Positions 1-7,985 of a stretch of DNA of 64,000 nucleotides are shown here, piece by piece; position 1 is the stretch's first letter, and every line of letters starts with the position of its first letter. The notes beneath the pieces are model-generated. The model ran no database searches. It was given only the letters and a program-made list of their open reading frames with translations, and was not told where the DNA came from. Source of the stretch: Deltaproteobacteria bacterium (GTDB lineage Bacteria; Desulfobacterota; Desulfobulbia; Desulfobulbales; Desulfurivibrionaceae); the NCBI GenBank assembly GCA_026388735.1, contig JAPLJG010000003.1, positions 1 through 64,000 of the forward strand. Direction: 5' to 3'. The position numbers and the translations under genes were made by a program.

Positions 1-162
1 ATGGGGGGTCTCGGCGACCGTTTCGGCAAGAAAGCCGTCCGCCAGCACCAACCGCAGCCTGTCCAGCTCGGCTGGAGCAAGAGGTGTGGTGCTTTCGATA
101 TTGAAACAGTATTCACGAATGCCATCAATGGCGCGGTACAACTGGCGGCCTGTCGTTCCCAT
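1..162 (-). CDS. N-terminal fragment of an unidentified protein, possibly PurL-like
   Basis: A 54-residue amino-terminal fragment runs off the left edge of the window on the minus strand. It starts with ATG at 162, preceded by an AGGA ribosome-binding motif about 7 bases upstream. The visible protein contains EYCFNIES followed by an LxPAELDRLR stretch. From memory this resembles the N-terminal part of some phosphoribosylformylglycinamidine synthases, which catalyse an ATP-dependent step of purine synthesis. No catalytic residues lie inside the window, so that name is a weak guess. The opposite-strand frame through the same bases has no ribosome-binding site and is probably a shadow. Confidence 0.4.
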   Translation of the reverse strand, partial: MGTTGRQLYRAIDGIREYCFNIESTTPLAPAELDRLRLVLADGFLAETVAETPH

Positions 163-415
163 GGTCTTATCCTAAAAATGTGTATGCACAAGTATCGGCA
201 AAAATAAGCAAGCCACCAACCTATCATTAAACCACACTTTTTTCCCCAGGAAATTGCATTCCCCCGACAAAAAGACCTTTTCCCGCAAATCTCCTTCTCC
301 TGCTTGACGAACCAGGCAAGGCACGGTACAAGAATTTCATGAAATCGACCGCCCCATCAACAGCACTGCCCGGCTCGACCCCAGCGGTGATCATCCTTCC
401 CCCCAGATTCCGCCC

Positions 416-1759
416 GTGAAACCTCATCGGATCATCTGGACCCTGACAGCCGTTCTCGCCCTCATCCTGGTGGGCATTTTGGGCTATATGGGGCTGGAAG
501 GCTTCACCTTTATCGAAGCCCTGTACATGTCGGTCATAACCCTGACCTCGGTTGGCTTCGGAGAGGTGCACCCGCTCTCCAATACCGGACGGCTTTTTAC
601 CGTGGGCTACATTGTCATGGGCTTTAGCGGCTTGGCCTTTGCCAGTCACGCCCTGGTCGGCTCAATCATGGAAACGGTCTGGACCGGAGGTAAGGAGAGA
701 AAAAAAATGAACAAGAAGATTGCCCAGCTCAAGTCACATTTCATCCTCTGCGGCTACGGGCGGGTGGGCGCGGCGGCGGCGGAACATTTCAAGGCCAACC
801 AGGTTGATTTCGTAATCATTGAACATTCGGTAGAACACTGCCAGCACATCGCGGAACAGGGCCATCTCCATATCCACGGCGACGCCACCCATGAAGAAAC
901 GCTGCGGGCGGCCGGGATCAAATCGGCCACCGGCCTGATCGCTCTGCTCAACAAAGACCCGGACAACCTCTTTATCGTCTTGTCCGCCCGCGAGCTCAAC
1001 CCCACCCTGCACATCATCTCCAGGGCAGAAGACCTTTCCTCGGAACACAAGATTCTCCGGGCAGGCGCCGACAACGTCATCTCCCCCTTTGCCTCGGCCG
1101 GGATGAGGATTGCCGAAGCCCTTCTCATCGCCACCGGCAGGCAGGCTGGCAAGGAATCCCTTACCAGCCAGTGGATTGAGGTGCAAAAAGGGTCGAGCAT
1201 GGCCGGGGCCACCATCGAAGAGGTTTCCCGGCAGATGGGCACCCGGATCTTCGGCTTGCGCCGGGCCAACCAGGACACCATCTTTCCTGGACCGGAACTC
1301 TCCCTGCGCCAAGGGGATCAGCTCCTGATTCTCCAGGATTTAGGCGAACCACAAACCGCCGGCGAGGCCATTGCCCCGCACAAGGTCGTGATCGTCGATG
1401 ACAACCCGGTTATCTTAAGACTTTACAGCCGGCTGCTGCAAAAGGCCGGGTTCATCCCCATTCCCGCGACCAACGGCCAGGAAGGCCTGGCCCTGATCCT
1501 CGCCGAGAAGCCAGCGGTGGCGGTGATCGATTACATCCTACCGCTGCTCTCCGGCATTGAGATCTGCAAGGAAATCCGCCGCCACCCGGATTGCGCCGAG
1601 GTCAAGCTCCTGCTGTTTACCGCAGACGAGCGGCCGGAGGTCCAGCAACAGGCCCTGGCTGCTGGCGCTGATCTGGTGATCCGCAAAGGCCCGGAATCTT
1701 CCGAGATCATCGAGGCAGTCCAGCAGGTCATCAGGAATCGCCCTGCCCCGGACGCCTGA
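416..1759 (+). CDS. Two-TM potassium channel with RCK domains and C-terminal receiver domain
   Basis: A 447-residue membrane protein with three visible parts. Residues 7-85 form a two-helix pore unit with the selectivity filter TSVGFGE at 44-50, as in bacterial K+ channels. Residues about 105-310 form a TrkA-N/TrkA-C (RCK) regulatory region with the nucleotide-binding GYGRVG at 113-118. Residues about 322-440 form a CheY-like receiver domain with the acidic pair D328-D329, phospho-acceptor D372 and conserved K424. Ligand-gated K+ flux through the inner membrane is expected from the family; control of gating by phosphorylation is inference from the fused receiver. No kinase gene is adjacent. 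The start is GTG at 416 with a poor ribosome-binding site, but it sits just before the first membrane helix, which fits two-TM channels. Confidence 0.9.
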   Translation: MKPHRIIWTLTAVLALILVGILGYMGLEGFTFIEALYMSVITLTSVGFGEVHPLSNTGRLFTVGYIVMGFSGLAFASHALVGSIMETVWTGGKERKKMNKKIAQLKSHFILCGYGRVGAAAAEHFKANQVDFVIIEHSVEHCQHIAEQGHLHIHGDATHEETLRAAGIKSATGLIALLNKDPDNLFIVLSARELNPTLHIISRAEDLSSEHKILRAGADNVISPFASAGMRIAEALLIATGRQAGKESLTSQWIEVQKGSSMAGATIEEVSRQMGTRIFGLRRANQDTIFPGPELSLRQGDQLLILQDLGEPQTAGEAIAPHKVVIVDDNPVILRLYSRLLQKAGFIPIPATNGQEGLALILAEKPAVAVIDYILPLLSGIEICKEIRRHPDCAEVKLLLFTADERPEVQQQALAAGADLVIRKGPESSEIIEAVQQVIRNRPAPDA

Positions 1760-1836
1760 AATGCGCCCTCCCCTCCCACTCTCGCTTCACTGCCTTTTGC
1801 CTTTTTCATCCCTGCCGCATCGGGTATGATACGGGC

Positions 1837-2844
1837 ATGAAACAGCCCCAGGAAAACGTGCCCCTTTCTTTTGCCGGGATCATCGGTCAGGACAAGGCTA
1901 AAAAACTGCTGCACCGCGCCGTGGAACAAGATCGGCTGGCCCATGCCTTGCTCTTCAAAGGCCCCATGGGGGTCGGCAAAAAGACCTTGGCCAAAACCTT
2001 TGCCGCCGCCCTCAACGGCCAAAGGCCACAGGGCCACGAACCCTGCGGCCAGTGCCCATCCTGTCGCAAGTTTCGTTCCGGCAGCCACCCGGACTTTATC
2101 ATAATCGAGCCGGAGGGTGCGGCCATCAAGATCAATCAGGTGCGCGAACTCAAAAAAACCCTGGCCTTTCCTCCCTTTGAGGCCAAAATCCGGGTGGCAC
2201 TGCTCTGCGATATCCACACCATGCGGCGGGAGGCGGCCAACAGCCTGCTCAAAACCCTGGAAGAACCACCCAGCCAGACCATGCTCATCCTCACCGCCGA
2301 CGAGGCGGGCGGTATTCTGCCCACCATCCTCTCCCGCTGCCAGACCGTACCTTTTTTTCCACTCCCCCAGGCAGAGGTCGCAAAAATCCTGGCGCAGGAA
2401 GCAGGCATAGAGCTGGAGAGCGCTGCCACCCTGGCAGCCATGGCCGAAGGCAGCCTGGGCCGTGCCAGACTCATCCTGGCCAAGGATCTGCTGGGCCTAC
2501 GCCAGCAAATTGTCGACCATTTGCTGCGGCTTGAGCCAAACACCCCGACAGCGATTCAGGCCTTGGGCGAACTTGCCGAATCAGCGGCCAAGCTCAAGGA
2601 GGATTTAGGCGAACTCCTGGAACTGCTCACCACCTGGCTCCACGACCTTCTCCTCTTCGGCCATGGTGCAGCAGGTTCGATCATCAACCTTGATCTAATC
2701 CCCACCTTCCCCGCAGCCTGCCGCCGCTGGTCCAGTGGCCAGCTCTCCGAGAAGTTGCGGCTGATGGACACGGCCCGGAAACAACTGGCCCGCAACTGCA
2801 ACCCCACTGCGGTGTGCGAAGTACTTTTCTTTGGTTTGCTTTAA
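1837..2844 (+). CDS. holB: DNA polymerase III delta' subunit
   Basis: A 335-residue clamp-loader protein. It has the P-loop GPMGVGKKT at 42-50, the cysteine cluster C70, C73 and C76 of the small zinc module, and the sensor motif SRC at 166-168. In the family delta' is the rigid stator of the clamp loader, which opens the beta clamp and loads it on primed DNA. It precedes ricT and metG on the same strand. The holB-ricT(yaaT)-metS order is known from Bacillus, which supports both this call and the next. The C-terminal third is poorly conserved, as is normal for delta'. Confidence 0.9.
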   Translation: MKQPQENVPLSFAGIIGQDKAKKLLHRAVEQDRLAHALLFKGPMGVGKKTLAKTFAAALNGQRPQGHEPCGQCPSCRKFRSGSHPDFIIIEPEGAAIKINQVRELKKTLAFPPFEAKIRVALLCDIHTMRREAANSLLKTLEEPPSQTMLILTADEAGGILPTILSRCQTVPFFPLPQAEVAKILAQEAGIELESAATLAAMAEGSLGRARLILAKDLLGLRQQIVDHLLRLEPNTPTAIQALGELAESAAKLKEDLGELLELLTTWLHDLLLFGHGAAGSIINLDLIPTFPAACRRWSSGQLSEKLRLMDTARKQLARNCNPTAVCEVLFFGLL

Positions 2845-2860
2845 TGGTATGATCGCCTTT

Positions 2861-2996
2861 TGTAAGTGTTCCGCAGCACCACATCTGCTTCGCCGCTACG
2901 CTGCTGTCATCGGCCTGTTCATGTGCAACAGCACACTTCGCAGACCTCTTTCGCGCAGATATGGCAGCAGCAAAGCGGCGCTTCGAACCACTTACA
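2861..2996. repeat. Imperfect inverted repeat with TGTAAGTG termini
   Basis: This 136-base intergenic segment begins with TGTAAGTG (2861-2868) and ends with its exact complement CACTTACA (2989-2996). The next 20 or so bases inside each end also match imperfectly (TTCCGCAGC against GTTCGAAGC). It fills most of the holB-ricT gap and has no open frame of note. A small non-autonomous mobile element or a structured untranslated region would both fit. No flanking target duplication is obvious. Confidence 0.35.
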
Positions 2997-3184
2997 TTCC
3001 ATGAATATTTCTATACTATTTTTCAGCCAACTGGCTGTTTGAGCGCGACACATGAACGAAACGCTAGAAACACCTCCTGAAGAGCTGGTGCACGAAGACC
3101 AGCAACACCATTCAGTTTCGGCCAGGGGACCAGTTTTTCTCCGCCGTCTCCCGCATCCAGAACCTCAAGGTCAATGAACTGGTC

Positions 3185-4027
3185 ATGGCCCAGACCGAAC
3201 ACGGCATTGAACCGGCCACGGTCCATACCCGGACCCTGCCTTGCCCTGGAAAAACCACGCCGGAAGGATTGGGCAGTCATCTGATCGTCCGCCGTGGAAC
3301 CCGGGACGAAACAGAAAAATTCGCCCGCCTCCTGGAGCGCGAAAAGGAGGCCTTTGCCGTCTGCACCCGCTTCATCGGCACCCATGGCTTGCCCATGAAG
3401 CTCATCAAGGTGGAGCGTTTTTTAAACGGCAGCAAGATCATCTTCTATTTCACCGCCGACACCAGGGTTGATTTTCGCGAACTGGTCAAGGATCTGGTCC
3501 AGGAATTCCGCACCAGGGTTGAAATCCGCCAGGTCGGGGTCCGTCACGAAACCAAGATGATCGGTGGCCTGGGCTGCTGCGGTCGGGAGCTCTGCTGTTC
3601 GTCGTATCTCAAAAACTTTGCCCCGGTTTCCATAAAGATGGCCAAGGAGCAGGGTCTGCCGCTCAATCCGGCCAAGATCTCCGGGATCTGCAACCGGCTG
3701 CTCTGCTGCCTCACCTACGAGTACGACACCTACCACGCCATCAGAAAAACGATGCCCAAACCGGGCAAGGCCATCACTGTGGGGGAGAAAAATTACAAGA
3801 TTATCAAGGTCAACCCCCTGGAGGAAACCCTTGAGGTCGCCTGGGTGGATGGCCATGAAAGAAATATCATGCTCACCAAGGACGAATGGAGCCAGGCCAG
3901 AGCGACGCAACCCGTCCAAGGCCAGGCCGCCCCGCCCCCGCCCCAGGCCCAAGCCCCTGAGGCGGATGCCCCACCCAGAAGAAAAAGACCCAAACATCAC
4001 AAAGCCCCCGAAGGGTCTGGCCAATGA
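3185..4027 (+). CDS. ricT: PSP1-domain RicT/YaaT-like iron-sulfur protein, apparently missing its N-terminus in this frame
   Basis: A 280-residue protein of the PSP1 family. It carries the signature cysteine pairs C131-C132 and C137-C138 (GLGCCGRELCC) and C159, C164-C165 (CNRLLCC), plus the conserved FYFTADTRVDFRELVKDL core (88-105). In Bacillus RicT, with RicA and RicF, forms an Fe-S complex that promotes RNA maturation by RNase Y. Its role in this lineage is unproven. The C-terminal 45 residues are Pro/Ala/Lys rich and look disordered. In-frame sequence upstream of the ATG at 3185 still reads like the conserved start of the family, while a good ATG at 3052 lies in another frame, so the true N-terminus seems split by a frameshift (see findings). 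Its stop overlaps the metG start by 4 bases. Confidence 0.85.
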   Translation: MAQTEHGIEPATVHTRTLPCPGKTTPEGLGSHLIVRRGTRDETEKFARLLEREKEAFAVCTRFIGTHGLPMKLIKVERFLNGSKIIFYFTADTRVDFRELVKDLVQEFRTRVEIRQVGVRHETKMIGGLGCCGRELCCSSYLKNFAPVSIKMAKEQGLPLNPAKISGICNRLLCCLTYEYDTYHAIRKTMPKPGKAITVGEKNYKIIKVNPLEETLEVAWVDGHERNIMLTKDEWSQARATQPVQGQAAPPPPQAQAPEADAPPRRKRPKHHKAPEGSGQ

Positions 4028-5961
4028 CCGCGTATTACCTCACCACCCCGATTTTTTACGTCAACGCCCAACCCCATCTGGGCCACGCCTATTCCACCGT
4101 GGTGGCCGATGCCGTCTGCCGGTATCAGCGGCTGCTGGGCAAGGATGTCCGCTTCCAGACCGGCACCGACGAACACGGCGACAAGATCGTCCATGCCGCC
4201 GAAGACGCTGAGGTTTCCGTCAAGGAGTACGTGGACAAGATCAGCGCCATGTTCAAGGCGGCCTGGCCGCCGCTTGCCATCGTGCCGGACACCTTTGTCC
4301 GCACCACCGACCCGGCCCACATGGCAGTGGTGCAGGGAATTCTTCAGCAAGTGTACGACCAAGGAGACATCTATTTCAGCGAGTACACCGGCCTCTACTG
4401 CAAGGGCTGCGAGCAGTTCCTCACCGAAAAAGAGCTGAAGGACGGCAAGTGCCCGGACCATCTCACCGAACCAGCCCAGATCAGCGAGCAGAATTATTTT
4501 TTCCGGATGAGCAAGTACCAGGAGTGGCTCATCGACCACATCAGCAAACACCCGGAATTCATCACCCCGGAGCGCTACCGCAACGAAGTGCTCTCCTTTC
4601 TTAAGGAACCCCTGGAGGATCTCTGCATCTCCCGGCCCACCACCCGACTCACCTGGGGCATTCCGCTGCCGTTTGACAACCGCTTTGTCACCTATGTCTG
4701 GTTCGACGCCCTGATCAACTACCTTTCCGGCCTCGACTATCCAGCAGGCCCGGATTTTGCCCGATACTGGCCCGTGGCCGAGCATGTCATCGCCAAGGAC
4801 ATCCTCAAACCCCACGCCATCTACTGGCCCACCATGCTGAAAGCCATGGGGCTTGAGCCCTACCAGCGGCTGCATGTCCACGGCTACTGGAACATGAACG
4901 AGACCAAGATGTCCAAGAGCCTCGGGAACGTGGTGCGGCCCGGCGAGCTGGTGGCGGAATTCGGCGCGGACTCGGTGCGCTACTTCCTGCTCCGCGAGAT
5001 GTCCTTTGGCTTGGACGCCGGATTTTCCAAAGAAGCCCTGATGGCCCGGCACAACTCCGACCTGACCAACGACCTGGGCAACCTGTTTTCCCGCTCGCTG
5101 ACCATGGTGAAGAACTTCGCGGCAAGCGTGGTGCCGCAGCCGGGCGTGCCCTCAGCCCAGGACCAAGAACTCGCCGAAGCCACCCTGGCCATGCTGGGCC
5201 AGTACCGCGAGCACCTGGATAATTTCGCCTTCCACCGGGCCCTGGCTGCGGTGTGGGAGGTGATCAGCCGGGCCAACAAATACATCGTCAGCACCCAGCC
5301 CTGGGAGCTGGCCAAGGACCCACAACAGGCCACCCAGCTCGGCACGGTGCTGTATACCCTGCTGGAGACGCTGAGACTCATCACCCTGACCCTGCATCCC
5401 ATCATGCCGGAAACCGCGGCCAAGATGGCCGAGGCCTTGGGCGCGGCAGGCGAGACCAGCCTCAACGACTGTGGGGTCGGGGGTCGACTCGTACCGGGCA
5501 GGGCCATCACCCCTGGGGCGCAGCTTTTCCCCCGGCTGCAACAAGAAACAAAAGACAAACCACAACCGCCCAAAAACAAAACCATGAAAGAACCAGCCAG
5601 CGAAAACACCCCCAGCCCGGAGCCCGCAGCGGAGGCCGAGGGCCTTATCAGCTTTGACGCCTTCCAGAACCTGGAACTACGGGTGGCGGAGATCGTCGCC
5701 GCCGAAAAGATCGCCAAATCCGACCGCCTCCTCAAGCTGACGGTCAAGGCCCCGGAAGAACGCACCATAGTGGCGGGCATTGCCCAGCATTACCAGCCGG
5801 AAGAGCTGGTGGGCCGCCAGGTGATCATTGTCGCCAACCTCAAACCCGCCAAATTGATGGGCGTGGCCTCCCACGGCATGGTCCTGGCCGCCAAGGACGG
5901 GGACCGCCTTGTGCTTTCCGCAGTTTCCGGCCCGGTGGCCAACGGCAGCAGGGTGGCATGA
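4024..5961 (+). CDS. metG: Methionyl-tRNA synthetase
   Basis: A 645-residue class I synthetase that charges tRNA-Met in the cytosol. The nucleotide-binding motifs are HLGH at 18-21 and KMSKS near 295-299. A single CxxC...CPDH zinc knuckle lies near 126-146. Residues about 545-645 form the C-terminal EMAPII/Trbp-like tRNA-binding domain (beginning SFDAFQNLELRVAEI), joined to the anticodon-binding helical part by a Pro/Glu/Ala-rich linker. The start overlaps the ricT stop (ATGA), and the stop overlaps the next gene in the same way, so the three are probably co-translated. Confidence 0.96.
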   Translation: MTAYYLTTPIFYVNAQPHLGHAYSTVVADAVCRYQRLLGKDVRFQTGTDEHGDKIVHAAEDAEVSVKEYVDKISAMFKAAWPPLAIVPDTFVRTTDPAHMAVVQGILQQVYDQGDIYFSEYTGLYCKGCEQFLTEKELKDGKCPDHLTEPAQISEQNYFFRMSKYQEWLIDHISKHPEFITPERYRNEVLSFLKEPLEDLCISRPTTRLTWGIPLPFDNRFVTYVWFDALINYLSGLDYPAGPDFARYWPVAEHVIAKDILKPHAIYWPTMLKAMGLEPYQRLHVHGYWNMNETKMSKSLGNVVRPGELVAEFGADSVRYFLLREMSFGLDAGFSKEALMARHNSDLTNDLGNLFSRSLTMVKNFAASVVPQPGVPSAQDQELAEATLAMLGQYREHLDNFAFHRALAAVWEVISRANKYIVSTQPWELAKDPQQATQLGTVLYTLLETLRLITLTLHPIMPETAAKMAEALGAAGETSLNDCGVGGRLVPGRAITPGAQLFPRLQQETKDKPQPPKNKTMKEPASENTPSPEPAAEAEGLISFDAFQNLELRVAEIVAAEKIAKSDRLLKLTVKAPEERTIVAGIAQHYQPEELVGRQVIIVANLKPAKLMGVASHGMVLAAKDGDRLVLSAVSGPVANGSRVA

Positions 5962-6731
5962 GCAGGAAGACCCCCTCGGATACTGCCCTGCTCTATCGCA
6001 GCCTGGAAGAACAGGCCAGCCAACACCCGGTCCGCGCCATCAGGCTAACCGGCAAAGGGCCTGAGCCTCTGGGGTTGCTGCTGGTCGATGCTGGCGTTTC
6101 CGCTTCGGAGCTGGCTCCAATCCTGGCCGGACTGCGTTTTACCGACCAAACCCGTCCGACACCGGTCGGCCAGACAGAGGGGAAATTGCCGGACCTCGCC
6201 TGGCTCCGTCAGCAGCTGGCAATGGAGCTTACCCAGGTCCAGCAGAGCAAATTGCCCTGCGCCCTTCTCCTGATCACGCTGTCCGGACAAGATACCGGGG
6301 CCAAGACCCTGACCGAACAGGCGGCCGCAGCCCTTACACACTGCCTGCACCCGGTGGATCTGCTCTCCGGCTATCACAAAAACGGCCTGGCCCTGATCAT
6401 GCCGGGCGCCGCTGTGGGCAAGGCGAGAAAACGGGCGGAGGAGATCCGGACCACCCTGCGCAACACCGCTTTCACCAAGGGGACCACCGGTGTTACCCCC
6501 AGCCTGGCCCTGGGAATCGCCGTCTGCCATGCCTACGAGACAATCCCGGCGGACCAACTTCTGGCTCTGGCCGAAGCCGAGTTGACCCGCGCCGCCAAGA
6601 TGGGCAACGACGCCATCTGCCAAAGCGCCGCCGTCCGCTCCGAGGATTCCTGTCAGGTGACGGTGGAGGAACGCGCCCAACTGTGGATGCAACCCCGAAA
6701 GGCCGCACGGGCAGCGGGGATGGCGGCGTAA
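5958..6731 (+). CDS. Degenerate GGDEF-like protein
   Basis: A 257-residue soluble protein, translationally coupled to metG through an ATGA overlap. Residues about 80-225 follow the pattern of a GGDEF domain: an amphipathic helix, a LLxITL strand, then GYHKNGLALIMP at 138-149 where RYGGDEFxVLLP is expected, a helix with AEEIRTTL, a TPSLALGIAV strand, and AELTRAAKMGND near 207-218 in place of AxxALYRAKxxGRN. The GGDEF signature is replaced by HKNGL, so diguanylate cyclase activity is not expected. A binding or structural role is more likely. The N-terminal 75 residues are not recognised. Confidence 0.6.
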   Translation: MSRKTPSDTALLYRSLEEQASQHPVRAIRLTGKGPEPLGLLLVDAGVSASELAPILAGLRFTDQTRPTPVGQTEGKLPDLAWLRQQLAMELTQVQQSKLPCALLLITLSGQDTGAKTLTEQAAAALTHCLHPVDLLSGYHKNGLALIMPGAAVGKARKRAEEIRTTLRNTAFTKGTTGVTPSLALGIAVCHAYETIPADQLLALAEAELTRAAKMGNDAICQSAAVRSEDSCQVTVEERAQLWMQPRKAARAAGMAA

Positions 6732-6747
6732 TTTGTTATCTATTTTA

Positions 6748-6772
6748 ACGGACATCCCTTTGAGGTGTCCGT
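6748..6772 (+). promoter_or_regulatory. Hairpin between the GGDEF-like gene and the MinD-like gene
   Basis: A 7-base perfect stem, ACGGACA (6748-6754) with TGTCCGT (6766-6772), encloses an 11-base loop just after the upstream stop codon. The run of T that would mark a strong terminator is missing. It could be a weak terminator, a processing site or an operator. Confidence 0.3.
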
Positions 6773-6806
6773 CACACTTACAGCTTTTTGCAGAGGAAAA
6801 TCGTCC

Positions 6807-7565
6807 ATGACCGCGAAAACCAAGCGCTCTCCGAAAATCATCTGTATCAGCAGCGGCAAAGGCGGGGTCGGCAAGACCTCCTTTTCGGTGAACGTGGCCA
6901 CCGCCCTTTCCCAAAAAGGCAAAACCGTCCTGCTCATCGACGGCGACCTGGGGTTGGCCAACGTCGATGTGGTGCTGGGGCTTAATGTCCGCCACACCAT
7001 CCGGGAAACCATCGAAGAGGGGCGCGACCTGTCAAGCTCCCTGGTGGAGATCAACCCGAGGTTTCATGTCCTGCCGGCCAGTTCGGGCGTGCCGGAAATG
7101 GCCAACCTCTCGTACGAGGAGCAAGCCCTGCTCACCTCCAGCCTGGAAGAGATCATCGATCGCTTCGATTTTGTCCTCATCGACACTGCAGCGGGAATCG
7201 GCGATTCGGTGCTCTGGTTCAACACCTGGAGCCAGGTAAACATCGTCATCCTGACCCCGGACCCGACCTCGCTCACCGACGCCTACGCCCTGATCAAGGT
7301 GCTCCATACCCGCCACGACAGAAAGCACTTTCACCTGCTGATAAACAGTGTACAATCCAAAAAAGAAGGCCAGGATGTCTTCGCCAATATGAGCATGGTG
7401 CTGGAACGGTTCTTGAAGATCACCCCCCTGACCCTGGGTGCCATGCCCCAGGATAAAAGCGTCTCCATGGCCATCCGCCAACAGAGGCCATTTTTGTTGG
7501 GCGCACCGGAGAGTAAGGCCAGCCTGGAGATTGTCGCCGTGGCGGAGCGCATCATTAACCTGTAA
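6807..7565 (+). CDS. MinD/FlhG-type ParA-family ATPase
   Basis: A 252-residue cytosolic ATPase with the deviant Walker A GKGGVGKTS at 17-25 (signature lysine K18), the LIDGDLGLAN strand at 43-52 and a VLIDTAAGIGDS switch II. The family positions flagella, divisomes or other polar structures. The NSVQSKKEG and TLGAMPQDKSV stretches are like FlhG/YlxH proteins. No flagellar gene lies nearby, and the neighbours downstream are YggT and DivIVA, so a pole- or division-linked role is as likely as a flagellar one. The ATG at 6807 is chosen over an upstream GTG at 6765 because an AGAGG motif precedes it and the family starts just before the P-loop. Confidence 0.85.
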   Translation: MTAKTKRSPKIICISSGKGGVGKTSFSVNVATALSQKGKTVLLIDGDLGLANVDVVLGLNVRHTIRETIEEGRDLSSSLVEINPRFHVLPASSGVPEMANLSYEEQALLTSSLEEIIDRFDFVLIDTAAGIGDSVLWFNTWSQVNIVILTPDPTSLTDAYALIKVLHTRHDRKHFHLLINSVQSKKEGQDVFANMSMVLERFLKITPLTLGAMPQDKSVSMAIRQQRPFLLGAPESKASLEIVAVAERIINL

Positions 7566-7637
7566 CCTGACCGGGATTTTTGTTGAGCAACGCAATCCCC
7601 GGTTACATATTTTTTTGTTCACCAAAAGAGGACTGTT

Positions 7638-7916
7638 ATGTTTGTCATCGGTAATTTTTTAGGCGCCCTGGCCACCCCCTACATGTGGGTCATCATTGGC
7701 CGCGCCATCATTTCCTGGGTAAACGCCGACCCCTACAACCCCATCGTCCGTTTTCTCTACGAGATCACCGAACCGGCACTCTCCCGAATCCGCCGGGTGG
7801 TGCCAATTTTTGGCGGCGGGCTCGATCTTTCCCCCATGATTCTTATTCTCGCCCTGATTTTTTTACGGAGCTTTCTGGTCCCCACCTTGCAGCACCTGGC
7901 GGGAACCCTGGGATAA
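7638..7916 (+). CDS. YggT-family membrane protein
   Basis: A 92-residue inner-membrane protein with two hydrophobic segments (about 3-27 and 66-86) around the conserved loop SWVNADPYNPIVRFL and the TEPALSRIRRVVP motif typical of YggT. The family is linked to osmotic tolerance and, in cyanobacteria and chloroplasts, to division and nucleoid organisation (Ycf19/YlmG). It lies between a MinD-like ATPase and DivIVA, the same association as ylmG with divIVA in Gram-positive bacteria. Confidence 0.85.
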   Translation: MFVIGNFLGALATPYMWVIIGRAIISWVNADPYNPIVRFLYEITEPALSRIRRVVPIFGGGLDLSPMILILALIFLRSFLVPTLQHLAGTLG

Positions 7917-7985
7917 CCGGACCTATGGCTTTTTCCCCTTTTCACGAGCCCATCCGTTTTTGAAGCACCCACAAGGAGTCGAGGC

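Noticed and set aside
1-207. Plus-strand frame of 68 codons at the left edge
   Set aside because: No ribosome-binding site, and the minus strand has a good ATG with AGGA over the same bases.
6765-6806. Longer start for the MinD-like ATPase
   Set aside because: It would place a hairpin half inside the coding sequence, and the ATG at 6807 has a better ribosome-binding site.
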